This document shows, in pieces, positions 16,688-25,728 of a stretch of DNA of 54,533 bases. Made by a program: the position numbers and the translations under genes. Below the pieces are notes generated by a model. That model ran no database searches and was not told the origin of the DNA. It worked only from the letters and a program-made list of their open reading frames with translations. This DNA is from an uncultured Bacteroidota bacterium (GTDB taxonomy: Bacteria > Bacteroidota > Bacteroidia > Bacteroidales > UBA12077). The stretch lies in assembly GCA_913055635.1 (NCBI GenBank), contig CAJXLK010000031.1, forward strand, positions 1-54,533, read 5' to 3'. The number at the start of each line of letters is the position of its first letter. The stretch's first letter is position 1.

Positions 16688-18796
16688 ATGAGCGTTCCTG
16701 TCTTGAACAAAGATATCAAATATCTGCCGGGGGTCGGGCCCAAACGGGCCAAATTATTGAGGGAGGAACTCAGCATCACCACCTATGAGGATTTATTGTA
16801 CTATTTCCCTTACAAGCACGTAGACCGCACCACTTTTCACCAGGTCAGGGACATCACCCCGGGCATGTCGAACATTCAGCTTCAAGGGAAAATCGTCAAA
16901 TTTGAATTGGCAGGCAAACCAAACAAAAGGCGGCTTATTGGTTATTTCAGCGACGATACCGGAATCATTGAGCTGGTATGGTTCCGGGGGATTCAATGGA
17001 TCCGTAAGTCTTATGAGGTAAACCGCACCTATGTGGTTTTTGGCAAGCCTACCCTTTTCAATCAAAAAGTGAATATGGTTCACCCGGAAGTGGAATCGCT
17101 GGAAAATTACCAGGGGAAGATTCAACAAGGGTTTGAAGCCCACTATCAGACCACCGAACGGCTCAAGAAGCATTATATCAATTCCCGCACGCTCCGGAAG
17201 CTGCAAAACAACTTGCTGCAGGAGGTCAAGGATGAGATCACCGAGAGTCTTCCTTCCGGGCTGGTGGAAGAGCTTAAACTCATGCCTTTAAATCAGGCGC
17301 TTTTAAACATCCATTTTCCAAAAGATCAGGAGATGCTGCGCAAAGCCAGCTACCGGTTAAAATTTGAAGAACTCTTTTACATCCAGTTGAACATCCTTCA
17401 ATACAAAAACCAGCGGATTCAGCGTTTCAACGGCTTTGTTTTCCAGCAGGTGGGAAATTTGCTCAACACCTTTTACCACGATCACCTGCCTTTTCCCCTG
17501 ACCAACGCTCAAAAAAGGGTACTCAAGGAAATCCGCAAGGACCTGGGCTCGGGGCAACAGATGAACCGTCTGCTGCAGGGAGATGTGGGCAGTGGAAAGA
17601 CGCTGGTTGCGCTGATGAGCATCTTGATTGCCCTGGACAACGGTTACCAGGCGTGCATCATGGCGCCCACTGAAATACTGGCCATCCAGCACCTCCACAG
17701 CATCCGCAAGTTTGTCAATCAATTGCCGGTATCGGTACGGCTGCTGACCGGTTCCACACCTCAGGGCGAGCGCCGGGAGATCCACGATCAATTGCAGCGG
17801 GGCGAGCTGCAGCTGCTGATCGGCACCCATGCCCTGATTGAAGACACCGTTCAGTTTTATAACCTGGGGCTGGTGGTCATTGACGAACAACATCGTTTCG
17901 GTGTCGCCCAACGGGCCCGGCTCTGGAAAAAAAACACCAATCCGCCCCATATACTGGTGATGACGGCCACCCCCATCCCCAGAACCCTGGCTATGACCGC
18001 ATACGGCGACCTCGATGTGTCGGTCATCGACGAGCTCCCGCCGGGGCGAAAACCGGTTAAAACAGCCCATTTCTACGAATCCAAACGCTACCGGGTCATC
18101 GAATTCATGCGGAAAATGATCCACCAGGGCCGCCAGATCTTCATTGTCTACCCCCTGATCACCGAATCGGAAAAGCTTGACCTTAAGGCCCTGGAAGAAG
18201 GTTACGACAATATTCTGCGCCATTTCCCCCCACCCAAATATGCCGTTAGCGTGGTCCATGGCAAGATGCGCCCCGAGGAGAAGGACCGGTCCATGGAGCT
18301 GTTTGTCCAGGGGAAAACCCATATCATGGTCGCCACCACCGTCATTGAAGTGGGCGTGGATGTGCCCAACGCTTCAGTGATGATCATTGAAAATGCCGAA
18401 AGATTCGGCCTCTCACAACTCCACCAACTGAGAGGCCGCATCGGCCGCGGCCGGTTCCAATCCTACTGTGTGCTGATGTCTTCCGATAAACTCTCCGGTG
18501 AAGCCCAAAAAAGACTTCAAACCATGGTGCGCACCACCGATGGATTTGAAATTGCTGAAGCCGACCTTAAAATAAGAGGCCCCGGCGATATTGAAGGAAC
18601 CCAACAAAGTGGCATACCTTTTGAATTTAAAATAGCCAACATCACCCGGGATAATGAACTGCTTAAAGTGGCCCGTAACATGGCCATGCAAATTCTTGAA
18701 GAAGATCCTGAACTGAAACAGGAAAAAAACCAAATCCTTGCTGAGCAGCTCCAGGCTATAGCGAACAAAAAGAAGAATTACAGTGTTGTTAGTTAA
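16688..18796 (+). CDS. recG: ATP-dependent DNA helicase RecG
   Basis: Fork-reversal helicase of about 702 residues. The N-terminal wedge/OB domain begins KYLPGVGPKRAKLL and contains the DDTGIIELVWF strand. The helicase part has the RecG-specific region before LLQGDVGSGKT (Walker A), VIDEQHRFGVAQR (motif II), MTATPIPRTLAM (motif III), TVIEVGVDVPNA (motif V) and QLRGRIGRG (motif VI). The ATG at 16688 is chosen over an upstream in-frame start at 16655 that adds eleven atypical residues. It is followed 12 bases later by the DUF3108 gene, a possible operon. Confidence 0.96.
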   Translation: MSVPVLNKDIKYLPGVGPKRAKLLREELSITTYEDLLYYFPYKHVDRTTFHQVRDITPGMSNIQLQGKIVKFELAGKPNKRRLIGYFSDDTGIIELVWFRGIQWIRKSYEVNRTYVVFGKPTLFNQKVNMVHPEVESLENYQGKIQQGFEAHYQTTERLKKHYINSRTLRKLQNNLLQEVKDEITESLPSGLVEELKLMPLNQALLNIHFPKDQEMLRKASYRLKFEELFYIQLNILQYKNQRIQRFNGFVFQQVGNLLNTFYHDHLPFPLTNAQKRVLKEIRKDLGSGQQMNRLLQGDVGSGKTLVALMSILIALDNGYQACIMAPTEILAIQHLHSIRKFVNQLPVSVRLLTGSTPQGERREIHDQLQRGELQLLIGTHALIEDTVQFYNLGLVVIDEQHRFGVAQRARLWKKNTNPPHILVMTATPIPRTLAMTAYGDLDVSVIDELPPGRKPVKTAHFYESKRYRVIEFMRKMIHQGRQIFIVYPLITESEKLDLKALEEGYDNILRHFPPPKYAVSVVHGKMRPEEKDRSMELFVQGKTHIMVATTVIEVGVDVPNASVMIIENAERFGLSQLHQLRGRIGRGRFQSYCVLMSSDKLSGEAQKRLQTMVRTTDGFEIAEADLKIRGPGDIEGTQQSGIPFEFKIANITRDNELLKVARNMAMQILEEDPELKQEKNQILAEQLQAIANKKKNYSVVS

Positions 18797-18808
18797 AACA
18801 TTTTGAAA

Positions 18809-19639
18809 ATGAAAAGTTTATTCCGCATATCTCTCCTGCTGGTTTTGATGGGATGGGCATTGACCGGAGAAGCTCAAAAAGATGGACCCTCATGTATTCC
18901 GGCTTACAAAAATTTTCAGTCCGGAGAAAAAATCAAATATGTACTGACCTATAACTGGTTCATGGTGTGGACTGATGTAGGGGAAGTAACCTTTGAAGTG
19001 GAAGAAAAGGAGATCAATCAACGCCCGGCCTATCACCTGGTGGGCAAGGGCAAGACCTACGGCTTCTATGACTGGTTCTACGAGGTTCGTGACATCTACG
19101 AAACGTGGGTGGACAAGGAGACGCTCCGGCCCTACTACTATAAGCGGGATGTCAATGAAGGGGGCTATAAAATCGACATCATTTACCGCTACAATTGGGA
19201 GGATAGCGTGGCCTATGCCCAGTCCAAGAAGACCCGCCAGCCGTTTAGAAGGGATACCATTGCCCTGAACAACTGTACCCATGACATCATGTCGATCATC
19301 TACTATGCCCGCTCAATCGACTTTTCCAAGTACGAAAAAGGGGAAAAGATTCCCCTGAACTTGTTGCTCGACAGCCAGATAGAGCCGGTTTACATTCGAT
19401 ACCAGGGCAAAGAAGAAAAAAGGGTCCGCGGCATGGGCAAGTTCAACTGCATTAAGTTCTCAGGTTATCTTGTTCCGGGAGATGTCTTTAAAGGCGGTGA
19501 AGACCTGGAAGTTTGGGTGACCGATGATCCCAACCGCCTGCCGGTTTGGATCGAAAGCCCCATTAAGGTGGGAAAAATCAAGGCCCGAATGGTGGATTAT
19601 AAGAACCTTAAGTACGATTTAAGCTCTAAGATTGATTAG
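18809..19639 (+). CDS. DUF3108 domain exported protein
   Basis: About 276 residues with a signal peptide (MKSLFRISLLLVLMGWALTGEA) and one DUF3108 domain spanning the rest: FQSGEKIKYVLTYNWF at the start and PNRLPVWIESPIKVGKIKA near the end. DUF3108 proteins are periplasmic or outer-membrane-associated beta-rich proteins of unknown function. The ATG at 18809 is used rather than a TTG two codons earlier. The gene ends facing the minisatellite and the convergent polysaccharide locus. Confidence 0.85.
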   Translation: MKSLFRISLLLVLMGWALTGEAQKDGPSCIPAYKNFQSGEKIKYVLTYNWFMVWTDVGEVTFEVEEKEINQRPAYHLVGKGKTYGFYDWFYEVRDIYETWVDKETLRPYYYKRDVNEGGYKIDIIYRYNWEDSVAYAQSKKTRQPFRRDTIALNNCTHDIMSIIYYARSIDFSKYEKGEKIPLNLLLDSQIEPVYIRYQGKEEKRVRGMGKFNCIKFSGYLVPGDVFKGGEDLEVWVTDDPNRLPVWIESPIKVGKIKARMVDYKNLKYDLSSKID

Positions 19640-19692
19640 GCAAAGCCCCCAACGCCGTCAATTTTCATGGCAGGATTTACACCAGGGTCCTT

Positions 19693-19995
19693 TTAGCTGT
19701 TGCCTGCCGTTTTTCTGCGGTCTGCCATTATCTGCTATCTTGCCATTAGCTGCTGTCTTGTCGTTAGCTGCTATCTTGCTGTTAGCTGCTATCTTGCCGT
19801 TATCTGCTGTCTTGCCGTTAGCTGCTGCCTTCCATTATCTGCTATCTTGCCATTAGCTGCTGCCTTCCATTATCTGCTATCTTGCCATTAGCTGCTGCCT
19901 TCCATTAGCTGCTATCTGCCGTTAGCTGCTATCTTGCCATTAGCTGCTGCCTGCAGTTAGCTACTGTCTGCCATTAGCTGCTGCCTGCCGTTTTT
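19693..19995. repeat. 17/18-bp minisatellite, 16 units, overlapping a ligase gene's 3' end
   Basis: Sixteen units starting TTA(G/T)CTGCT follow one another, mostly 18 or 17 bases (typical unit TTAGCTGCTATCTTGCCA). Units 7-8 and 9-10 repeat as a 35-bp pair. The first unit (19693-19714) and the last (19974-19995) share a 22-base sequence, TTAGCTG(T/C)TGCC and onward, with one mismatch. The last unit is the coding end of the O-antigen ligase-like gene, including its stop codon (KTAGSS-stop). The array fills the 334 bases between two convergent genes; I see no other gene there. Confidence 0.92.
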
Positions 19996-21479
19996 GAGCT
20001 TTTCACCGCGATACCATTCATCACCAAAAGTCCATAAAAGAAAGCAAACGGTAAGATTCCGGGCAAACGGTTGAGCATGGATTCAAACATAAAATGCAGC
20101 ACAAATAAAAGAATCAATCCTGCGGCCAGATAATCCTTCTCTCTGAAAGAAATAATCAGCGGCCAGATCAGCAACATTAGCAACAGGATCAGCCCGAAAA
20201 AACCGGTTCCCATATAAGTTGATAAATACTGGTTGTGGGGATTAAAATTGTGGTCCATATACTGGCGGATGTTCCTGCGCTGATAGGCCCGGTTCAATTC
20301 TTTCTGTACATCGCCCGTACCCATGCCCCACCAGCAATGTTCGCGGGAAAGCTCGAGGCTGGTTTCCCAGATTAAAAAGCGCAGGGCATCGTTTTCTATC
20401 AGCTCCTGATGGCTAACCTGGTGTCCCTGTAGTAACTTCCGGCCCAGATCCAGGTAATTGTCGAAACGATAATTGGTTAACCCCAACACGGTGACCACAA
20501 CCAAACCGGCCGTTAAGACCCCTTTAAGTTTGCGTCCCCGGGCATAATGCACGATGGTATAAGCGAACAAAACAACCAGTCCGATGATCCCGGCCCGGGA
20601 AGAAACCAGAAAAATCATCAGGGTGAAAAAAACGATCAAACCGGCTATCCATCTTCTGCTTACCGGGGGATGCGGCCGGTGATACAAATAGAACAGAAAA
20701 GCCACACACAATTCCATGTGAAGCGCATAATAAGTGGATTGATTAAGCAATGCAAAATCCGTATATATCCAGTAAAGGGGATAATCCACAAAATCCCGGA
20801 AATATTCGGGATGACTCAGTTTGCCCAGATAGAAACCAATGTAAAACAATGAAATCGCAAGATTGGCAGCAATAAAAGAAGCCAGGATATCATCCTTTCG
20901 CTTGCCCCGGAGGGCGGAAAGGGTTGAAAAGGCCAGCGGCAATAGCAGAATGGTCAGTTTGCGTTCCAGATCAAACAGGGCATGGCCAAAATCAGAAGAG
21001 GTCCATAAACTCACAACATGAAGCAAATAAAAGGCGATCACTATATAAAGAAGGGATTGACGGCCCCGGGTGGCGGAGGAAACCGTTACCGTGGTTTGTG
21101 GTAAGAAATGTTTTACCCCCGATGGCTGTATTCCCCCCCATTTTGGCCTCAATGGCTTTAACCTTGATGGTTCCAACCCCGCTAAGCGGGGGTGGGCATT
21201 TTTGAACCCCGCTAAGCGGGGTGTCATATTTTCAGACCCCGCTAAGCGGGGTGGGGTGAATTTCGACCCCGCTAAGCGGGGTATTACGATGCGCAGAAGC
21301 CACACCCCCATCACCCCGCCGGTCAGATAGCGGGTCAGCTCGATGTGAAAAGGCATGGAAAAAGCGGTCATCACAAGTAAGATGAATAGCCACTCATCCA
21401 AAGACCTTTCCCTTAACCTGCGAAAAAAACGAATCACACTCTTTTCAGGATACTTCATAATCCTTGCTAATCCATACAT
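19974..21479 (-). CDS. O-antigen ligase/polymerase-like membrane protein with in-frame palindromic repeats
   Basis: Polytopic Wzy/WaaL-type protein of about 500 residues with many hydrophobic segments, a large loop containing the FNPHNQYLSTYMG signature (about residue 415) typical of O-antigen ligases, and SRAGIIGL. Between the second and third membrane segments (about residues 67-107) lie four exact decapeptide repeats starting PRLAG, encoded by the palindromic repeat array, then a further unconserved stretch to about residue 135. The C-terminus (KTAGSS) is encoded by the neighbouring minisatellite unit. Starts at 21488 (GTG), 21479 (ATG) and 21458 (ATG) are all possible. It would polymerise or ligate the glycan on the periplasmic side. 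Confidence 0.85.
   Translation of the reverse strand: MYGLARIMKYPEKSVIRFFRRLRERSLDEWLFILLVMTAFSMPFHIELTRYLTGGVMGVWLLRIVIPRLAGSKFTPPRLAGSENMTPRLAGFKNAHPRLAGLEPSRLKPLRPKWGGIQPSGVKHFLPQTTVTVSSATRGRQSLLYIVIAFYLLHVVSLWTSSDFGHALFDLERKLTILLLPLAFSTLSALRGKRKDDILASFIAANLAISLFYIGFYLGKLSHPEYFRDFVDYPLYWIYTDFALLNQSTYYALHMELCVAFLFYLYHRPHPPVSRRWIAGLIVFFTLMIFLVSSRAGIIGLVVLFAYTIVHYARGRKLKGVLTAGLVVVTVLGLTNYRFDNYLDLGRKLLQGHQVSHQELIENDALRFLIWETSLELSREHCWWGMGTGDVQKELNRAYQRRNIRQYMDHNFNPHNQYLSTYMGTGFFGLILLLMLLIWPLIISFREKDYLAAGLILLFVLHFMFESMLNRLPGILPFAFFYGLLVMNGIAVKSSKTAGSS
21176..21282. repeat. palindromic repeat array B (four units, exact 30-bp period, in-frame in a CDS)
   Basis: Cores CCCCGCTAAGCGGGG lie at 21177, 21207, 21237 and 21267 (first bases), each separated by a 15-base spacer of differing sequence. 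The exact 30-base period keeps the ligase reading frame open: on the minus strand each unit reads PRLAG plus five variable residues. The spacers vary much more than the cores, as expected if the palindrome itself is the conserved or recently copied unit. Confidence 0.95.
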
Positions 21480-21506
21480 ATCTGCCACTTTACCCCAGGC
21501 TTTTAA

Positions 21507-22529
21507 TTAAACGGCCCCGGCCAGCCGCCTCCAAATGCCTTTGGCTGCGAGCACAGGCAAGTTCACCAACCCGGCCAGGGAACCAAACCCGTATGAAAAG
21601 TGAAGCACAATAAACGACCACATGATGGCGCCAACAGAGGTGGAGCGGTCATTGATCCGAAAGGCCGTGATTAAAAGCATGCCCATATAAACCAATAAAA
21701 CAGCCAGAATCAGCCCATACATAAACGTATGGCCCATTAAACCAAGTACGATGCCGGCGAATATAAAAATCATAAAAAGAAGTGGCACCACATGGCGAAG
21801 GCTTATGGAAAAGACATTGCCGGTAAAATACACCGCCAGAATGTTCCACAAGCCATTCCTGAAGTTTGACCGGGCCAGCAGATCATAACCTCCTTTAAAA
21901 TAATAATGACAACGGATGGTTGGGATAAGGTACAATTTACCAACCCTTCGGATGATCCGTTTGGAAAATTCAATGTCCTGATTTCGTACCAGGCGCTCAT
22001 CGTAGTAACCGACCCGATCAAAGACGTGCCTTTTGTATAATCCAAAAGGAACCGTATCGACGGAAACGGGGTGTTTCATATTCAGGCGGAAGAGGGAATT
22101 CCCCACCCCCATTCTGTTTGAGAGGGTTTTGGCGATCGATTGGCCGATAACAGAATCATCGGAACGGGTGATCATACTGCCTCCCACCCCGGCCGCATCA
22201 AGGTGCTCCAGATGCTGAACCAGGGTACTGATGTAATTTTCAGGAAATGTTGTATGCGCACCGGCTACCATAATATAGCTTCCCCGTGCCCGGGCGATGC
22301 CTTTATTCAGGCCAGTGGGCGTGATAAAGGCAGGATTGTCGAATACCCGGATATTGGCATGGTTTTGTTCATAACCGGACAACACCTCTCTGGTGCCATC
22401 ATCACTCAAACCATCTACCACAATGATTTCCAGTGAATTATAATCATTGCCCATCAGCGAATCAAGGCAGGAGCCAATGTAAGGCCGCTCATTGCGGCAG
22501 GGTACAACCACAGATACCAACGCACTCAT
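21507..22529 (-). CDS. family 2 glycosyltransferase, membrane-anchored
   Basis: About 340 residues. The N-terminal GT-A domain shows VSVVVPCRNERPYIGSCLDS, IIVVDGLSDDGT and a metal-binding/acceptor region around MVAGAHTTFPENYIS (the usual DxD is replaced by AGAHT, as in some succinoglycan-type GT2 enzymes), then RNQDIEFSKRIIR, an ED/QD acceptor motif. The last about 110 residues hold three or four membrane segments (VVPLLFMIFIFAGIVLGL). The start overlaps the previous stop by four bases (ATGA). It probably transfers a sugar onto a lipid-linked repeat unit. Acceptor and donor are unknown. Confidence 0.87.
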   Translation of the reverse strand: MSALVSVVVPCRNERPYIGSCLDSLMGNDYNSLEIIVVDGLSDDGTREVLSGYEQNHANIRVFDNPAFITPTGLNKGIARARGSYIMVAGAHTTFPENYISTLVQHLEHLDAAGVGGSMITRSDDSVIGQSIAKTLSNRMGVGNSLFRLNMKHPVSVDTVPFGLYKRHVFDRVGYYDERLVRNQDIEFSKRIIRRVGKLYLIPTIRCHYYFKGGYDLLARSNFRNGLWNILAVYFTGNVFSISLRHVVPLLFMIFIFAGIVLGLMGHTFMYGLILAVLLVYMGMLLITAFRINDRSTSVGAIMWSFIVLHFSYGFGSLAGLVNLPVLAAKGIWRRLAGAV

Positions 22530-23638
22530 GAAGCAAGCAATTTTTCATAGAGGCCCAGGAGCTTTTTCTCCTGGCCGGTCCAGTTATATGTTGATTGAAC
22601 AGCCCGGCGGCCGTTGGCACCCATCCGGGAGCGCAGGTCAGGGCGGTTCATCAGGTAGTCGATGGTGGCGCCCAGTGCTTCAGGATCGCCCGGTTCTATG
22701 CAGAGGCCACATTGGTTGTTCTCAATTATGGAGCGCCAAAGGGGAAAATTGGAGGCAATCACCGGCAATCCGGCGGCCATGTATTCAAAGAGCTTAACGG
22801 GCAGGGCCACCTGGTGGTTTTGTCCCGGCAAGAGGGTCACCAGGCCTATTTTTGACCGGCTGAAGATCCTGCTCAGGCCCTTGCGGTTGACCACCCCATG
22901 GTATCTGATCCTCGGGCGGTGGGGTGAACGTTCAATCTGCCCGGCCAGCTGCGGGGGATAAAAATATCCGGCCAGCTCCAGGAGGGCCCCATGGTGGTCC
23001 AAGCTGCTTAAAAGGGTCTCAAAGCCCCTTTGCCGGCTGAGGGCCCCAACATAGCATACGGCTGCCTCCCGGACCTCTGCAAAGGCTTCACCTTTAATAT
23101 CTTCAAACTCCCGCAGCCTGGGATAATTCCTAACCTGGATGACGCGTTTTTGCAATTTATCAGGAAAGGCCTGCTCCACCCCTTCGCTTACCGTGACGAT
23201 CGCATCAAAAAAACGGGCAGCCATGTTTTCCAGCTGCCTTACCATCCAGGACACGCCCTTGCGAACCCACCGGGCCATATAGTATTTGGCCATAATTTGA
23301 CGGGAAGTGTCTTCATGGGCATCATAGATAACTTTCTGACCGGATAGTTTCAACAAAAAACCAGTGGCCAGCAATTCCGGGTCATGTAGATGGTAAAGGG
23401 CTGCCCTTTGCCTGAGGGCATAAATAAAAAACAGGAAGGGGCTCCCGAAGATTCTGAGGATGCGGTTTTGAAAGCCGGGCAGATTCACCATATCAACGCC
23501 TTCCAGCTGAATTCCTTTATGTCCGCTTACCATGAGGAGCACATGATAACCGGCTGCAGACAGCGACCGACATTCCTTATGATATATCCGCACATCTTCA
23601 GGGGGATGGGCCGATGTGATATGGCATATTTTGGTCAT
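22526..23638 (-). CDS. family 4 glycosyltransferase
   Basis: GT-B enzyme of 370 residues, starting MTKICHITSAHPPEDVRIYH, a start seen in many exopolysaccharide GT4 proteins. HLHDPELLATGF and VIYDAHEDTS lie in the acceptor domain, and KLFEYMAAGLPVIASNFPLW carries the E-x7-E-like donor-sugar phosphate motif. ATGA overlaps with both flanking genes show tight translational coupling. The retaining mechanism is inferred from the family; the sugar is not known. Confidence 0.88.
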   Translation of the reverse strand: MTKICHITSAHPPEDVRIYHKECRSLSAAGYHVLLMVSGHKGIQLEGVDMVNLPGFQNRILRIFGSPFLFFIYALRQRAALYHLHDPELLATGFLLKLSGQKVIYDAHEDTSRQIMAKYYMARWVRKGVSWMVRQLENMAARFFDAIVTVSEGVEQAFPDKLQKRVIQVRNYPRLREFEDIKGEAFAEVREAAVCYVGALSRQRGFETLLSSLDHHGALLELAGYFYPPQLAGQIERSPHRPRIRYHGVVNRKGLSRIFSRSKIGLVTLLPGQNHQVALPVKLFEYMAAGLPVIASNFPLWRSIIENNQCGLCIEPGDPEALGATIDYLMNRPDLRSRMGANGRRAVQSTYNWTGQEKKLLGLYEKLLAS

Positions 23639-25728
23639 CGGAGCAGCTTTAATGTTTTGCCTTCAATATAAGCAAACAGGAAGGGCAGGTTGGTAAACAG
23701 AACAAAAGCCGGGACACTAAAATGGCTGTTGCCGCTGACTGCTACAAACACACCGGTAAGCAGAAAGAGTGCCAGCAAGAGGGGATGTTTGGATCTGTAG
23801 CGAATAAAAAGGACCAGGGCCCGGGCCAAAAAGGCCAGGTATAAAACCGCTCCGAGTGCCCCGGAATATAGCAGGGTTGATATCATGGGGTTATGGGGAT
23901 AGTCATAATACCGGGGATCGCTGTAGAAGACCTGGCCGTAGAGGGGCAACCAGCTCAAGCCAGCCCCGAAGATTTTTTGGCGGTTGTTGTAATGTTGATA
24001 GATCCGGGTGGCGAGGCGCCAGCGGTCAATGCGGTTGTCCTGATAATTCCCCGGGGCATCAGCTAACCAGGCTGTATCAATGGGCAGGTTGGCCTCCTTT
24101 TTGACCAGGGTCTGTTTCAGCCGAGACGGGATGGATATCAACTGCCCATCAGAAGGATTGGCTGGCTGCGTTTCCATGTCTTGTGGGGGGCCATCGGATT
24201 CAACCAACCTTGGGGCGAAAGCCCGTTTTATGTGTTCACCGGAGATCTCGGGCAATTGATGTGGGAGGATTTTTTCGTTGGCCTGATCACCGTAGCGATG
24301 CCCTCTTCCGCCGCGCACCCGGATGCCACTCCAGCAGGAAAAGCTGGGGGATGGTTGTGGTCCACCGCCGCCAATCCACAGGGGCAGGCTGCCAAAAACA
24401 TCATAGACCACTTCCATTTCCAACCGGTGCCACTGGCCGTCTCCCTCCCATTGGGCAGGCGGACGGGCACAGGCCGGTTGATGGTTGTCCCGGTCGGGAA
24501 TGCACATGCGCAGGGCCGGGCTCCACTCCAATACCTTAACCCAGGCGGAAACATGAATGGTATCCCCTACATCTGCATAAAACCTGCGGCTGACCCCCTC
24601 ACCCGAAGTTGCAGCCCGAATGGCCAACATCCCGGGGCCTGGGTTGCCTTCAGGCAATATATCTGTCCGCGGATTCCCCTTAACGCGAAAATCGCCCATG
24701 CCATCGCGGAAAGATTGATCGACCAAAAAGCCGGAAGGCTCATGACGGCCACCCTGCCCATGACCTCGTTCCCCGCCCGAACGCCAAAGGCTGAAATAAG
24801 CCCCCCTAAAATCAAGTTCCGGTTTAACCAGCCTGCCATAGCGACAATACAGATTGGTGATGCGGCTGCGCAAATCAATCTTATAGAGGCCGCTGGAAAT
24901 CAATAATTTCTTTTTAAAACCCGGTGAAGTAAACTGAAAGAACAAGCCCATCCCCAAAATGCCCACCAATACAATAACCAGAAAATAATCCAAACGCCTG
25001 ACCCTTCTCAGGGAACGCCGGTGGTGAACAAGCTCCCCGGCAATCCTGGCCACCAGTAAGACAGCCAGCAGGAGCAAAAAAACCACCATGCCCCTTCTCG
25101 AGGGCACCAGGGCAATATTGAAGGCAAAAACAAGCATGGCCGCATTGGTGAACAGAAGTTGCCTGCGGCTTTCTCCTTTTCGACCCAGCATATGATATCC
25201 CCCCAAAACCAAACCATAGAGCAGGGTGAGCACGTAAAAATTATAATCACTGGCCGTGGAAATCAGGCTTTCACCAGGGGAAGTATCCACATCCCCCTTT
25301 ATGATTGCCATTACAAGCTTTCCCAGACCCACCAGGGCCATGACCAGGGCAACCCCAAAAATCTGCTGAAAAAACCGGGCTTTCAATGCCTTAAAGTCTT
25401 GAGGCGTTCTTACCCAATAAAAGATCATCACAATGATCACAAGCATCTCCAGGGCATTGGCGATCTCTATCCAGGGCCGGATAAAAGGGGTATGAAAGAC
25501 GGCGGCAGCAATAAAGATGCCGAGCAAAATCAGGAAGAACAGTTGGTGTTTGAGTATTTTGCCCATGGCATGGTAATCCCTTGCAACCACCAAATGGTAG
25601 ATCAGCATTCCTGCGAAAAGGGGATAAAAGACGTATCTTACCGCAGGGAATGACATACGGAGGATAAAGGAGACCACCAAAGCGGCCGGCAAATGATATT
25701 GCAGTAAAGGGTTATTTTTCAGCAACAT
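23635..25728 (-). CDS. O-antigen ligase-like protein with large extracytoplasmic insertion
   Basis: A 697-residue polytopic protein. Residues 1-270 form about eight membrane segments with SRRG near 210, and residues 618-697 form the last helices. The ligase/polymerase signature YPHNPMISTLLYSG sits at about 610-622. Between them lies an extracytoplasmic part of roughly 330 residues; its section at about 360-480 (MLAIRAATSGEGVSRRFYAD, TIHVSAWVKV, WHRLEMEVVYD) looks like a carbohydrate-binding beta-sandwich. Normal family members are about 400-500 residues, so this domain is an addition. It overlaps DegT by 10 bases upstream and GT4 by 4 downstream. Confidence 0.82.
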   Translation of the reverse strand: MLLKNNPLLQYHLPAALVVSFILRMSFPAVRYVFYPLFAGMLIYHLVVARDYHAMGKILKHQLFFLILLGIFIAAAVFHTPFIRPWIEIANALEMLVIIVMIFYWVRTPQDFKALKARFFQQIFGVALVMALVGLGKLVMAIIKGDVDTSPGESLISTASDYNFYVLTLLYGLVLGGYHMLGRKGESRRQLLFTNAAMLVFAFNIALVPSRRGMVVFLLLLAVLLVARIAGELVHHRRSLRRVRRLDYFLVIVLVGILGMGLFFQFTSPGFKKKLLISSGLYKIDLRSRITNLYCRYGRLVKPELDFRGAYFSLWRSGGERGHGQGGRHEPSGFLVDQSFRDGMGDFRVKGNPRTDILPEGNPGPGMLAIRAATSGEGVSRRFYADVGDTIHVSAWVKVLEWSPALRMCIPDRDNHQPACARPPAQWEGDGQWHRLEMEVVYDVFGSLPLWIGGGGPQPSPSFSCWSGIRVRGGRGHRYGDQANEKILPHQLPEISGEHIKRAFAPRLVESDGPPQDMETQPANPSDGQLISIPSRLKQTLVKKEANLPIDTAWLADAPGNYQDNRIDRWRLATRIYQHYNNRQKIFGAGLSWLPLYGQVFYSDPRYYDYPHNPMISTLLYSGALGAVLYLAFLARALVLFIRYRSKHPLLLALFLLTGVFVAVSGNSHFSVPAFVLFTNLPFLFAYIEGKTLKLLR

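Noticed and set aside
17357-18322. Long open frame antisense to recG
   Set aside because: recG is intact and strongly recognisable on the plus strand; the antisense reading has no family-like motifs.
19632-19891. Plus-strand frames encoding Leu/Ala-rich repeats over the minisatellite
   Set aside because: They are translations of the tandem repeat with 17- and 18-base units, so the frame is not maintained, and there is no plausible start signal.
21176-21282. Regular repeat-spacer pattern that could suggest a CRISPR array
   Set aside because: Repeats are 15-17 bp palindromes with 15-bp spacers, far shorter than CRISPR units, lie in frame within a coding gene, and no cas genes are present.
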